Source: Bacteroidales bacterium (GTDB lineage: Bacteria > Bacteroidota > Bacteroidia > Bacteroidales > GCA-2748055). Taken from it: 45,536 nucleotides of DNA. Shown here in pieces: positions 8,399-16,473 of this stretch; positions within the stretch are counted from its first letter, which is position 1, and every line of letters starts with the position of its first letter. The notes below the pieces were generated by a model. It was not told the origin of the DNA. It was given only the letters and a program-made list of their open reading frames with translations, and did no database searches. Location: contig JARGFM010000028.1 of NCBI GenBank assembly GCA_029210725.1, positions 1 through 45,536 of the forward strand, given 5' to 3'. A program made the translations under genes and the position numbers.

Positions 8399-9400
8399 AT
8401 GGCATTTAACCTGCGCAACAGACATTTTCTGACCTTGCTGGATTTTACCCCGCAGGAAATTCATTTCTTGCTGGATCTGGCATTTTCTCTAAAAAAGGCC
8501 AAGTACAGCGGAACCGAAGTTCCTACTTTAAAAGGGAAGAATATTGCTTTGATTTTTGAAAAAAGTTCCACACGCACCAGGTGTGCTTTTGAGGTGGCGG
8601 CGCTTGACCAGGGGGCAGGAGTAACTTATCTGGGACCTTCGGGATCACAGATAGGCTATAAGGAATCGATGAAAGATACTGCCAGGGTGCTGGGACGTAT
8701 GTATGACGGGATCGAATACCGGGGATTCGGACAGAAAGTGGTGGAGGAGCTGGCGGAGTATGCAGGTGTTCCGGTGTGGAACGGACTTACGAATGAGTTT
8801 CATCCCACCCAGATCCTGGCCGATTTCATGACCATGATGGAACATTCCAAAAAGCCTCTCCATGAAATCAAATTCTGTTACCTGGGTGATGCCAGGAACA
8901 ACATGGGAAACTCACTCATGGTAGGGGCTGCAAAAGTAGGGATGGATTTCAGGGCAGCGGCCCCTCCTTCAGTACAGCCAGACGATGCACTGTTAAGTAA
9001 GTGCCGGGCCATTGCAGCTCAGACAGGGGGAAAGATTACCATTACAGAGGATGTAAAAAAAGCAGTGAAAGATGCAGACTTTCTGTATACCGATGTCTGG
9101 GTATCCATGGGAGAGCCGGATGAGGTGTGGGGCGAGCGGATCAGGCTGCTCAGGCCTTACCAGGTGAATATGGAGGTGATCAGGGCCTGCGGCAATCCCG
9201 GTGTAAAGTTTCTTCATTGCCTGCCTGCCTTTCATAACAGGGAGACCAAGCTGGGAGAGGATATATTTCAGAAATTCGGACTGGAAGCCATGGAGGTGAC
9301 CGATGAGGTGTTTGAATCGGAATATTCCATTGTTTTCGATGAGGCCGAAAACAGGATGCATACTATAAAAGCGATTCTTGTCGCTACCCTGGGTGCTTAA
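8399..9400 (+). CDS. Ornithine carbamoyltransferase
   Basis: A 333-residue protein with the carbamoyl phosphate motif STRTR at 57-61, HPTQ at 135-138, the ornithine-binding D-x-x-x-SMG (Asp232, Ser236-Gly238) and HCLPAFH from His273. These separate it from putrescine, acetylornithine and succinylornithine carbamoyltransferases; the last is used for arginine synthesis in some Bacteroides. Pairing with carbamate kinase points to the catabolic arcB role, although the same enzyme can serve arginine synthesis as argF, so I leave the symbol open. Its last codon overlaps by 4 nt the stop of the convergent DUF456 gene. Confidence 0.93.
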   Translation: MAFNLRNRHFLTLLDFTPQEIHFLLDLAFSLKKAKYSGTEVPTLKGKNIALIFEKSSTRTRCAFEVAALDQGAGVTYLGPSGSQIGYKESMKDTARVLGRMYDGIEYRGFGQKVVEELAEYAGVPVWNGLTNEFHPTQILADFMTMMEHSKKPLHEIKFCYLGDARNNMGNSLMVGAAKVGMDFRAAAPPSVQPDDALLSKCRAIAAQTGGKITITEDVKKAVKDADFLYTDVWVSMGEPDEVWGERIRLLRPYQVNMEVIRACGNPGVKFLHCLPAFHNRETKLGEDIFQKFGLEAMEVTDEVFESEYSIVFDEAENRMHTIKAILVATLGA

Positions 9401-9885
9401 AAGAATATAAACCGGATATAAAAGAACAGGATGGTTCCACAAACCATCAGTTTAAGACCCACCCCCAGCAGAAAACCCATGAACGAGCCCCAGGCGGCCC
9501 TGAGGGCCTCCTTCTCTTTCTTCCCGGTGGAGATCTCCCCGATGTAAGCACCCAGGAAAGGTCCGATAATAATGCCCGGCGGACCAAAGAAAAGCCCCAC
9601 AACCACCCCGATGGTTGCTCCCCAGACTCCCCGTTTGGAGCCCCCGTATTTCTTCGTACCCATGATGGGGACCACATAGTCAAGGACCGTGACCAGGATC
9701 ACAAAGAAGAGAAGGATCCATAGGGTGTTTTCATAGGCCGCTCCATGGTCATGGATGTAATCGGTCCATTTTAACAGCAGCAAACCGGCCCAGCTTATCG
9801 GAGGGCCGGGGATCACGGGCAAAACTGATCCAAGAAAACCTGTCAAAACGAGTGCTGTTCCCAGGACAGCCAGGGTAAGATCCAT
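9397..9885 (-). CDS. DUF456 family membrane protein
   Basis: A 162-residue protein made almost wholly of membrane helices, with the DUF456 signature: an N-terminal helix followed by [18 protein letters not shown], then a middle segment [21 protein letters not shown] and [17 protein letters not shown]. The conserved glycine-zipper helices suggest an inner-membrane protein, but no function is known for the family. It starts 5 nt after the stop of another membrane protein on the same strand, so the two form an operon. Confidence 0.9.
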   Translation of the reverse strand: MDLTLAVLGTALVLTGFLGSVLPVIPGPPISWAGLLLLKWTDYIHDHGAAYENTLWILLFFVILVTVLDYVVPIMGTKKYGGSKRGVWGATIGVVVGLFFGPPGIIIGPFLGAYIGEISTGKKEKEALRAAWGSFMGFLLGVGLKLMVCGTILFFYIRFIFF

Positions 9886-9890
9886 AAGTT

Positions 9891-10499
9891 CTAGTTTGAA
9901 ATTCCAATGATATCGTCAAAAGCGGCATAGAGCACGCAGAATGAGAATGGTATGGTTAGCAGTAATCCCACCCCCAGGGCCATCATGCCAAGAAGGTTGA
10001 TACCCGCCAGAATCAGGAAAAGCAAGAGTATCTGTCCGAAATTCCCTGAAATGCATTGCCTGCTTAAACGCATGGCCTCAGAGGGATCCTTGTGATAGAA
10101 CCAGACAATGAGTGGAGAAAATGCATAGGATACCAGGAAATATAATCCGGGCAGAATGAACAGGAGGAGGCCCAGGAGTACGGACAGGAAAATGAACAGG
10201 TTCAGTTTTATCAGGCTGCCGGCTTTGTCAAAACCTCTGAAAAAATCTGAAATTTCAATTCGCTGCCCCTTTTTTGCCAGCTGCGCCAGATGAAAGTAAG
10301 AGGCTATGGCCGGACCTCCCAGGATCAAACCGCTTACTGGATTGGAGAAGATGATTGCACCCAGAACAGAGAAGACGATAAATTCAGAAGGAGCTTTGCG
10401 CAAGATGTTGAATCCCACCTGCAGGGTGCTTTCAATGGATAGGCTGAAGCCAGCAGAAGTTGCTTTGACCTGGTCCTCTATGTTAAATTCCACCTCCAT
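9891..10499 (-). CDS. Multi-helix membrane protein of unknown function
   Basis: The open frame begins at a TTG (10517). I prefer the ATG at 10499, which gives 202 residues. There are about five hydrophobic segments: two in residues 38-65, then about 97-125, 125-140 and 157-195. The segment after the second pair, EISDFFRGFDKAGSLIKLNLF, resembles the loop of DUF975- or YciC-like membrane proteins, where a cytosolic Gly-Phe motif follows a helix pair, but I cannot place it firmly. It precedes the DUF456 gene by 5 nt. Confidence 0.75.
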   Translation of the reverse strand: MEVEFNIEDQVKATSAGFSLSIESTLQVGFNILRKAPSEFIVFSVLGAIIFSNPVSGLILGGPAIASYFHLAQLAKKGQRIEISDFFRGFDKAGSLIKLNLFIFLSVLLGLLLFILPGLYFLVSYAFSPLIVWFYHKDPSEAMRLSRQCISGNFGQILLLFLILAGINLLGMMALGVGLLLTIPFSFCVLYAAFDDIIGISN

Positions 10500-10558
10500 T
10501 GCTAATCTTTGCCCCAAATTAACAAAAAATCGTACATTTATTACAAAGCAGGGAAGAG

Positions 10559-11290
10559 ATGGAAGAGCACGAGAACCTGTATGAGAAGATTAAAGAGATA
10601 CTGGGAGAGAGCCCGGGAACCCTCAAGGTTCTCGAACAGAAGATCGATATGGATCTTCAAATGGAGTATTATGAATGCTCTATGAGGGTCAGGCAGGAAA
10701 CGGACAGGAAGTGGGCTCTGGATCATATGCACTACCTTTCTGAACCGGGTCATTCTGAAGAAGTGAAAAAGGAGATACTGGCTCGTCTGGCAAGTGTTGA
10801 ACATGTGGAGTGCTACCGGGCTATAGAAGCCTTTCTCAAAGACGCAGAGGAGCCTCTTCGTTCCTGGGCCGTTCTGGCCCTCAATGAGAGTGCCATGCTT
10901 CTGGAAAGCAAGATACTGGACGAGAATCAGGTATTTATTTCCACCGGCCTTGGAGGCAAGGAAGAAAAACTGCGCTATTTCGTGGTATTGATGTCCAGGA
11001 CCAGGGTGGAACTGAGCAAGGCGCAGCAGATGGTTATAAAAAATGAGTTTGATTATATCCTGAAAAAATTCGACGCGGTATTGGAAGAATCAAATTTTTC
11101 CGGGTATCTGGCTACCATGCTGCTCTTATTGCCCATGAACCATTCCCTGAAATCAGTTTTCAAGGAGGCCATTGATGAATGCAACAGGTATGGCAATTTC
11201 CTGAACGAAGACTTTATTGTGACCAATGTAAGGATTCTCTCTTTCGGAGAGATTGAGGACTTTCTGGAGCGCAGGAACAGGCAGGATTAG
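10559..11290 (+). CDS. Helical HEAT-like protein of unknown function
   Basis: A 243-residue soluble protein without signal peptide or membrane helix. Residues 60-125 look like two or three helical hairpin repeats (KKEILARLASVEHVECYRAIEAF, then EEPLRSWAVLALNES), which recalls HEAT-type scaffolds. The rest is alpha-helical and charged. I do not recognise a family. It faces away from the membrane-protein pair across about 60 nt and its stop overlaps the convergent DUF3276 gene by 4 nt. Confidence 0.75.
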   Translation: MEEHENLYEKIKEILGESPGTLKVLEQKIDMDLQMEYYECSMRVRQETDRKWALDHMHYLSEPGHSEEVKKEILARLASVEHVECYRAIEAFLKDAEEPLRSWAVLALNESAMLLESKILDENQVFISTGLGGKEEKLRYFVVLMSRTRVELSKAQQMVIKNEFDYILKKFDAVLEESNFSGYLATMLLLLPMNHSLKSVFKEAIDECNRYGNFLNEDFIVTNVRILSFGEIEDFLERRNRQD

Positions 11291-11703
11291 GCGTGTTCCT
11301 CGCCAAGATCTTCAAATTCCACGTTGGTGAAATCCTTCTCCTTATCCACCTCTTCCGATTCAGGTTCTTCGTTCACTTGCTCCAACACTCCGTCTTCTTC
11401 CAGTTCGATAGGCTGGGGATTGGCTTCGCGGATAAACGCAATGATCTCGTTCAGGCTATCAGCAAATTTGTCAAAATCCTCTTTGTAGAGAAATAATTTG
11501 TGTTTCTCATAGAAAAACTTTCCGTCGCGGTTAAATCTTTTTTTACTCTCGGTAATCGTCAGGTAGTAGTCGTTTCTCCGGGTTGCTTTTACATCAAAAA
11601 AGTAGGTCCTTTTCCCGGCCCTAACGGCCTTTGAATGGATCTCTTCCCGTCCTGCTCCATCTGTGCCATACTCATCAGATTTAACATTTCCTTCATCAAT
11701 CAT
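11287..11703 (-). CDS. PUR-alpha-like nucleic-acid-binding protein (DUF3276)
   Basis: A 138-residue protein whose residues 20-95 match the PUR repeat of DUF3276: IHSKAVRAGKRTYFFDVK, then DYYLTITESKK and FEKH/LYKEDFDKFADSL-like strands and helix. Such domains bind single-stranded DNA or RNA and usually dimerise. An acidic tail (residues 105-138) follows, as is common in this phylum. Its position just before nusB but divergent from it recurs in Bacteroidota. Its cellular role is not established. Confidence 0.92.
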   Translation of the reverse strand: MIDEGNVKSDEYGTDGAGREEIHSKAVRAGKRTYFFDVKATRRNDYYLTITESKKRFNRDGKFFYEKHKLFLYKEDFDKFADSLNEIIAFIREANPQPIELEEDGVLEQVNEEPESEEVDKEKDFTNVEFEDLGEEHA

Positions 11704-11740
11704 TAGGTAAGATTTGGTTAGGGTTTACTTAGTTCATTTT

Positions 11741-11772
11741 CAAAAGTGTAAAATATTTTAAACATATTCAAA
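11741..11772 (-). promoter_or_regulatory. Probable promoter for the DUF3276 gene
   Basis: On the minus strand TTTG (11772-11769) is followed by a 20-nt spacer and CACTTTTG (11748-11741), one mismatch from TAnnTTTG. The start would be near 11734, leaving a leader of about 31 nt. Confidence 0.45.
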
Positions 11773-11840
11773 TTTTGCTACAATTTAGCTTCATGCGAAA
11801 CTTGCTGTTGAACAGATGTATTATAGAAAAAAAATTAGTG

Positions 11841-11848
11841 TAAATTTG
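11841..11848 (+). promoter_or_regulatory. -7 promoter box for the nusB operon
   Basis: TAAATTTG fits TAnnTTTG exactly in an AT-rich stretch, 37 nt before the nusB ATG. The -33 position has no TTTG. Confidence 0.5.
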
Positions 11849-11884
11849 CAGCGTTAATGAAAATGGTTTACGGTTCTTTTACAA

Positions 11885-12838
11885 ATGATCAGCAGGAGAC
11901 AATTACGTATTAAAGCACTGCAATCTCTCTATGCATATTACACCACTGGCAGAGAGGACATGAATCGCTCGGAAAAAGAGCTTCATTTAAATATTGGAAA
12001 AGCCTTTGAGCTCTATCATTACTTGCTTTTGCTGATGATCGATGTGACGCTTTATGCGGAATCCAGAATCGAGATAGCCAGGAAAAAGCGTATTCCCACT
12101 CATGAAGATCTCCATCCGAATACCCGGTTTATTAATAACCGGCTGCTGAACCAGCTCAGAAATAATGAACAGTTACTCAGGTTTGTCGGGCAGCATAAGC
12201 TCAACTGGGTCAACCATCCGGAATTGATCAGGGAGGTTTATACCCGCCTGGTCGAAAGTGAAGAGTATAGGGCCTATATGAATGCGGAGGAAAATGCTTA
12301 CGCAGAGGATAAACGACTGATCACCTATATCTACACCCATATTATCTTCTCCAGTGAACGCCTGGATTCCATCATGGAGGAGCAGAGCATCTACTGGAAC
12401 GATGACCTGGAGTTTATAACCAGTATGATAGTGAAGACCTTTAAAAAGTTTAAGGAAGAAGACGGACCGGAAAAATTGTTAATGGACCTCTATAAGAACC
12501 AGGAGGATAAAGACTATGTGGTGAAATTGTTCAGGCAGACAATTCTTCACCGGGACGAGTATGTGGAGTATATCAAAGAGAATACCAGGAACTGGGACCT
12601 GGAGCGCATTGCTTTCATGGATATCCTGATTATGCAGATTGCCATTGCAGAACTTATTGCTTTTCCCTCCATTCCTACCAAGGTTACACTGAATGAATAT
12701 CTGGAAATCTCCAAATTCTACAGTACGAGTAAAAGCAATATATTTATTAACGGGGTGCTGGACAAGGTGGTGATGCAGCTGAAAGAAGAGAAGAAAATTA
12801 AAAAAACAGGGAGGGGACTGATCGGTGAGTATGATTAA
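11885..12838 (+). CDS. nusB: Transcription antitermination factor NusB
   Basis: A 317-residue protein, about twice the length of E. coli NusB, as usual in Bacteroidota. The N-terminus has the RRQLRIKALQSLYAY start of the fold. The C-terminal NusB core (about 215-310) contains WDLERIAFMDILIMQIAIAEL and the closing helices VTLNEYLEISKFYSTSKSNIFINGVLD. The insertion of about 150 residues between them is helical and typical of the phylum. NusB binds boxA RNA with NusE (S10) in rRNA antitermination. Its stop overlaps the ATG of the DUF1573 lipoprotein. Confidence 0.95.
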   Translation: MISRRQLRIKALQSLYAYYTTGREDMNRSEKELHLNIGKAFELYHYLLLLMIDVTLYAESRIEIARKKRIPTHEDLHPNTRFINNRLLNQLRNNEQLLRFVGQHKLNWVNHPELIREVYTRLVESEEYRAYMNAEENAYAEDKRLITYIYTHIIFSSERLDSIMEEQSIYWNDDLEFITSMIVKTFKKFKEEDGPEKLLMDLYKNQEDKDYVVKLFRQTILHRDEYVEYIKENTRNWDLERIAFMDILIMQIAIAELIAFPSIPTKVTLNEYLEISKFYSTSKSNIFINGVLDKVVMQLKEEKKIKKTGRGLIGEYD

Positions 12839-13286
12839 GAGAATCTATCTGGTCCCGGGCGGCTTGTTTTTGGTGCTTATCCTAGGGCTGTTATCCTGCG
12901 GTGGACAAAATGGCAGTCAAAACCAGACTTTCAACTCCGAAGAAGAGACTGGACAAATTGCAACAGGCCAGGCTCTTATGCTTTTTGACACCCTGATTCA
13001 TGATTTTGGAACAATCATTGAAGGTGAAAAGGTGGTTTGTTACTTCGACTTCAGGAACGGAGGAGAGGAGGATTTGCTGATCACATCGGTGGAAGCCACC
13101 TGTGGATGCACCACGCCGGATTGGAAGCGGGAACCTCTGGGACCTGGTAGCAGAGCGAGTCTTTCCGTAATCTTTGATGCCTCGGGCCGAAGCGGGATAC
13201 AACGAAAGCTTATTACGGTGAGGTCTAATGCAAGTAACGGTGAGGTTCGCCTGACCATACGTGCTGTTGTAAAAACTATTGTTTAA
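12831..13286 (+). CDS. DUF1573 Ig-like lipoprotein
   Basis: I take the ATG at 12831 (a GTG lies 6 nt earlier), giving 151 residues. A lipobox LLSC places the lipidated Cys at 23. Residues 53-148 form the DUF1573 domain, an Ig-like beta sandwich with DFGTI, the Cys-Gly-Cys-Thr motif (VEATCGCTTPDW) and the closing QRKLITVRSNA strand. The domain resembles MSP/ASH folds and is very common in Bacteroidota envelopes, without a set function. The ATG overlaps the end of nusB, so they are translated from one message. Confidence 0.92.
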   Translation: MIKRIYLVPGGLFLVLILGLLSCGGQNGSQNQTFNSEEETGQIATGQALMLFDTLIHDFGTIIEGEKVVCYFDFRNGGEEDLLITSVEATCGCTTPDWKREPLGPGSRASLSVIFDASGRSGIQRKLITVRSNASNGEVRLTIRAVVKTIV

Positions 13287-13305
13287 TTAAATAAATTTAA
13301 AAAGG

Positions 13306-13635
13306 ATGAGTTTCTTATTTCAGATTTTAGCCGCACCTGCCGGAGGACCCGGAGGTGCTGCAGGCATGCAGTCATTGATTTTCCTGTTGCTGATCATTGT
13401 AGTTTTCTATTTTTTTATGATTCGCCCCCAGGTGAAAAAACAAAAGGAGGCTACCAATTTCAGGAATTCACTCAAGAAAGGCGATAAGGTGACCACAACC
13501 GGTGGTATATACGGGAAGATCAATGATGTTAAGGAGCGTACAGTAACATTGGAGATTGCTGATAACGTGCTTATTAAGGTTGATAAAACTGCGGTCACGG
13601 CCGAACCCGCAGAACAGAGCACAGCCAGGAAATAA
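13306..13635 (+). CDS. yajC: Preprotein translocase accessory subunit YajC
   Basis: A 109-residue protein with a glycine- and alanine-rich N-terminus, one membrane helix (about 24-42, ending in FFMIRPQVKKQKE) and the small YajC cytoplasmic domain with GDKVTTTGGIYGKI. YajC associates with SecDF and the SecYEG channel. It sits 19 nt after the DUF1573 gene and 10 nt before the probable start of the YbbR-domain protein. Confidence 0.96.
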   Translation: MSFLFQILAAPAGGPGGAAGMQSLIFLLLIIVVFYFFMIRPQVKKQKEATNFRNSLKKGDKVTTTGGIYGKINDVKERTVTLEIADNVLIKVDKTAVTAEPAEQSTARK

Positions 13636-13645
13636 ACAATCAGCT

Positions 13646-14638
13646 TTGGAAAACGGTTTCCTCCAGAAATGGCCCAGGGTCCGGGAAGGCCAGAAACTCC
13701 AGTTTCGAAAACGAATTCTGTTGTTTTCTGTGTTCCTTTTGATTTCGGCAGCTATCTGGTTGCTCAATGCATTGAGCAAAAACTATACTTCCGTCATTGA
13801 GTATCCCCTGGTCTACACAGATTTTCCTGAAGATAAGGTTAAGGTGGGTGAAATGCCCGGCCACCTTCAGCTTCAGATTAATGCCCATGGTTATGCCCTT
13901 TTGCGCTATAAAATGTTTCGGAAACCGGTTCCTATCAGTTTTAAAGTATCTGCCTTCAATCTGAACAGGAGACAGGACAGCAGCAGTGCCTATATTCTGA
14001 CCCGTTATCTGAGAGACGAGATTGCCAGACAGCTGCCTGCAGAATTGCAATTGCTGGGGATCCAGCCGGATACTTTACATTTCAGATTTGCTGAAAGCGT
14101 GACACGCATGGTGAAGATTCGGCCCGATTTTACCTATACAATCGAGAAGCAATTTACCATCAAGGATGAGATTTTTCTCAGTCCTGATTCCGTCGAAGTT
14201 ACAGGTCCCGATCTGTTCCTGGATACTCTTTCTTATGTATACACTGATCGATATGACCTGGGAGTACTTACGCGAAATTTCAGCGACAAGGTGCGCCTGA
14301 AAAAGCAGCCCGATCTGAAATACAATATTTCCCGGGTGAACTGTTCCATCGAACTGGAGAGGTTTACAGAATTGCAGGTTACGGTTCCCATCGAAGTGCT
14401 TAACCTTCCTGACAGTATTCTCCTTCAGACTTTTCCTTCAAATGTGAAACTCAACTGCAAGGTGGGTTTAAGCAAATATGACAGGATTGAAAGCTATCCT
14501 TTCAGGGCAGTGGTGGATTACGAAAAGATTGATGAGCGGCTTACAAGCCTGAGTGTTACCATTCAGAATCTGCCCAATTACCTTCTCGGGTATGAGTATT
14601 ATCCCAGGACTGTTGAATACCTGAAGTTTAGAAAGTGA
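13646..14638 (+). CDS. YbbR/CdaR-like domain protein
   Basis: The frame opens with an ATG at 13556 that would overlap yajC by 80 nt. No other ATG precedes the membrane helix, so I chose the TTG at 13646, giving 330 residues. A basic N-terminus leads into one membrane helix (about 27-47), then about 280 extracytoplasmic residues with YbbR-type repeats (for example YTDFPEDKVKVGEMPGHLQL and IEVLNLPDSILLQTFPSNVKL). In Firmicutes, YbbR (CdaR) regulates the c-di-AMP cyclase CdaA. That gene is not next door here, so the link is inference. Its stop TGA shares a base with the coaE ATG. Confidence 0.82.
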   Translation: MENGFLQKWPRVREGQKLQFRKRILLFSVFLLISAAIWLLNALSKNYTSVIEYPLVYTDFPEDKVKVGEMPGHLQLQINAHGYALLRYKMFRKPVPISFKVSAFNLNRRQDSSSAYILTRYLRDEIARQLPAELQLLGIQPDTLHFRFAESVTRMVKIRPDFTYTIEKQFTIKDEIFLSPDSVEVTGPDLFLDTLSYVYTDRYDLGVLTRNFSDKVRLKKQPDLKYNISRVNCSIELERFTELQVTVPIEVLNLPDSILLQTFPSNVKLNCKVGLSKYDRIESYPFRAVVDYEKIDERLTSLSVTIQNLPNYLLGYEYYPRTVEYLKFRK

Positions 14639-15228
14639 TGTTCATAGTTGGTATAACAGGAGGGATAGGTAGTGGTAAAAGCCTGGTTTGTAGTATTTTG
14701 AATAAATTTGGGGTGCCGGTGTACAGTGCTGATGCTGAAGCCAGAAGATTGATGAATACCGACAGCAACATTCGTAGTGCCATTTTGCAAATCTTTGGAG
14801 AGAGAGCCTATTCGGGGGCTGGTTTAAACAGGGAGTATCTGGCTGAAACGGTTTTTGGAGATGCGGATAAGCTTTCCAGGCTTAATGAACTGGTTCATCC
14901 GGCAGTGGGTGATGACTTTATCCGCTGGGCGGACATGCAAAAGGAAGCTCCTTATGTGATCGAAGAGGCAGCCATCCTTTATGAAAGCGGCGCTTACGAG
15001 AAGATGCATCTTACGGTTCTGATTTACGCACCCCGGGAGCTTAGAATCAAAAGGGTTATGGAACGCGACCAGGTGGGACGGAAGGATGTTTTGAAGCGAA
15101 TGGGCCATCAGCTCAGTGAAGAAGAGAAAATGAATATGGCTGATCACATCATCCATAATGATGGAACGCAGATGCTTCTTCCCCAGGTGACAGAATTGCA
15201 TCAAACGATTTTAAACAGCATAGATTAA
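14638..15228 (+). CDS. coaE: Dephospho-CoA kinase
   Basis: A 196-residue P-loop kinase starting at the ATG at 14638 (a GTG is one codon earlier). The Walker A GGIGSGKS is at 8-15, followed by FGVPVYSADAEARRLM with the conserved Asp, then HP (Val-His-Pro-Ala), the VIEEAAILYESG segment with the acidic substrate site and the lid R-x-x-x-R arginines. It phosphorylates the 3'-hydroxyl of dephospho-CoA, the last step of coenzyme A synthesis. The start overlaps the stop of the YbbR gene (TGATG), which indicates translational coupling. Confidence 0.96.
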   Translation: MFIVGITGGIGSGKSLVCSILNKFGVPVYSADAEARRLMNTDSNIRSAILQIFGERAYSGAGLNREYLAETVFGDADKLSRLNELVHPAVGDDFIRWADMQKEAPYVIEEAAILYESGAYEKMHLTVLIYAPRELRIKRVMERDQVGRKDVLKRMGHQLSEEEKMNMADHIIHNDGTQMLLPQVTELHQTILNSID

Positions 15229-15231
15229 GTT

Positions 15232-15963
15232 ATGGCAAAATTTGGAAAATGGGTTGGACTTGGACTGGGGTGGGCCCTGGGTGGTCCTATTGGCGGCATT
15301 CTGGGTCTGGCAGTGGGTTCAATTTTTGATACCGGAACCAGTGCCGAGCCAGGCCAGGCCAGGCGTCCCGGGTCCCAGACCCTGCGTGGAGATTATGCGG
15401 CTTCTCTCCTGGTTCTTATTGCTGCTGTTATGAAAGCGGATGGCCGGGTGATGAAGAGTGAACTGGATTATGTGAAACGCTATTTCGTCACCCGTTTCGG
15501 CAGCGATACAGCCAACGAAGCCGTAGTGATGCTAAGAGATATTCTGAAGCAGGAAATACCCCTGAGGGATGTGACCAACCAGCTTTCGCAACGCCTCGAC
15601 TATTCCTATCGCCTGGAGATGGTCCACTTCCTGTTTGGAATAGCCTCGGCCGACAGTTCTGTAAGTGATGACGAAAACCGGGTGATTCAGAAGATATCCG
15701 GCTACATGAGTATCACTGATTCTGATTTTCAGAGCATACGTGCCATGTTTGTGAGCCAGACCGATGCCGCCTATAAAATCCTGGAGATCGAACCTACAAC
15801 CAGCGACGAAGAGGTAAAAAAAGCATACCGGAGGATGGCCATGAAGTATCACCCCGATAAGGTGAGCCATCTTGGGGAGGACTTTAAGAAGGTGGCCCAT
15901 GAAAAATTCAGGAAGGTACAGGGGGCATACGACAAGATAAAGAAAGAGCGTGGTTTGAAATAG
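15232..15963 (+). CDS. TerB and J-domain protein (DjlA-like)
   Basis: A 243-residue protein begins with a glycine-rich hydrophobic stretch (residues 6-28), then a TerB-like helical domain (about 55-165, with LIAAVMKADGRVMKSELDYVK and IASADSSVSDDEN acidic repeats) and a C-terminal J domain (about 178-243) with the full HPD (MKYHPDKV). A DnaK partner is expected. The order TM, TerB, J is that of DjlA, a membrane co-chaperone. It follows coaE by 3 nt. Confidence 0.92.
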   Translation: MAKFGKWVGLGLGWALGGPIGGILGLAVGSIFDTGTSAEPGQARRPGSQTLRGDYAASLLVLIAAVMKADGRVMKSELDYVKRYFVTRFGSDTANEAVVMLRDILKQEIPLRDVTNQLSQRLDYSYRLEMVHFLFGIASADSSVSDDENRVIQKISGYMSITDSDFQSIRAMFVSQTDAAYKILEIEPTTSDEEVKKAYRRMAMKYHPDKVSHLGEDFKKVAHEKFRKVQGAYDKIKKERGLK

Positions 15964-15969
15964 AAGTTT

Positions 15970-15977
15970 TATATTTG
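15970..15977 (+). promoter_or_regulatory. -7 promoter box for the DUF5606 gene
   Basis: TATATTTG lies 19 nt before the ATG at 15997, consistent with a start near 15984. The nearest upstream TTTG is only 12 nt away, so the -33 box is not clear. Confidence 0.4.
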
Positions 15978-15996
15978 CATCACTTTAATCTGAGGT

Positions 15997-16473
15997 ATGA
16001 AGACGATTCAACTAAAAGACATACTTTCCATTTCCGGAAAGAGCGGACTGTATAAATTTATTGCACAGGCCCGTAACGGGATTGTGGTAGAATCCCTGGA
16101 GGAGCAAAAGAGGCACGTGGCACCAGCCACTGCAGGGGTGAGTTCATTGGTGGATATCGCCATTTTTACCACTGATGAAGAGCTTCCCCTGGCAGATATT
16201 TTTTATCTGATCCATGAGAAAGCCGAAGGGAAACAGACCCTTTCTCATAAAGCTCCTGTGGATGAATTGAAAAAACTGTTTAAAGAGATTGTTCCGGACT
16301 ACGATGAAAGCCGGGTATATGCTTCCGATATCAAGAAGGTGTTCCAATGGTATAACCAGCTGAATAAGAATGGGATGCTCGAGGTAATCGATAAGGAGGA
16401 AGAAGAGCAGGAAGCTGGCGGGCAGGAACAAGCGGACGGTCAGTCTGAAAAAACGGAGGACTCCTCTAAGTAG
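15997..16473 (+). CDS. DUF5606 family protein
   Basis: A 158-residue protein. Residues 1-125 form the conserved block: LKDILSISGKSGLYKFIAQARNG, then ESLEEQKRH and SLVDIAIFTTDEE, and a helical segment VDELKKLFKEIVPDYDESRVYASDIKKVFQWYN. The tail (126-158) is acidic and Gln-rich. The family is essentially restricted to Bacteroidota and has no assigned function; a small beta barrel plus helices suggests nucleic-acid or protein binding. The 3' end overlaps the convergent mazG gene by 8 nt. Confidence 0.88.
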   Translation: MKTIQLKDILSISGKSGLYKFIAQARNGIVVESLEEQKRHVAPATAGVSSLVDIAIFTTDEELPLADIFYLIHEKAEGKQTLSHKAPVDELKKLFKEIVPDYDESRVYASDIKKVFQWYNQLNKNGMLEVIDKEEEEQEAGGQEQADGQSEKTEDSSK

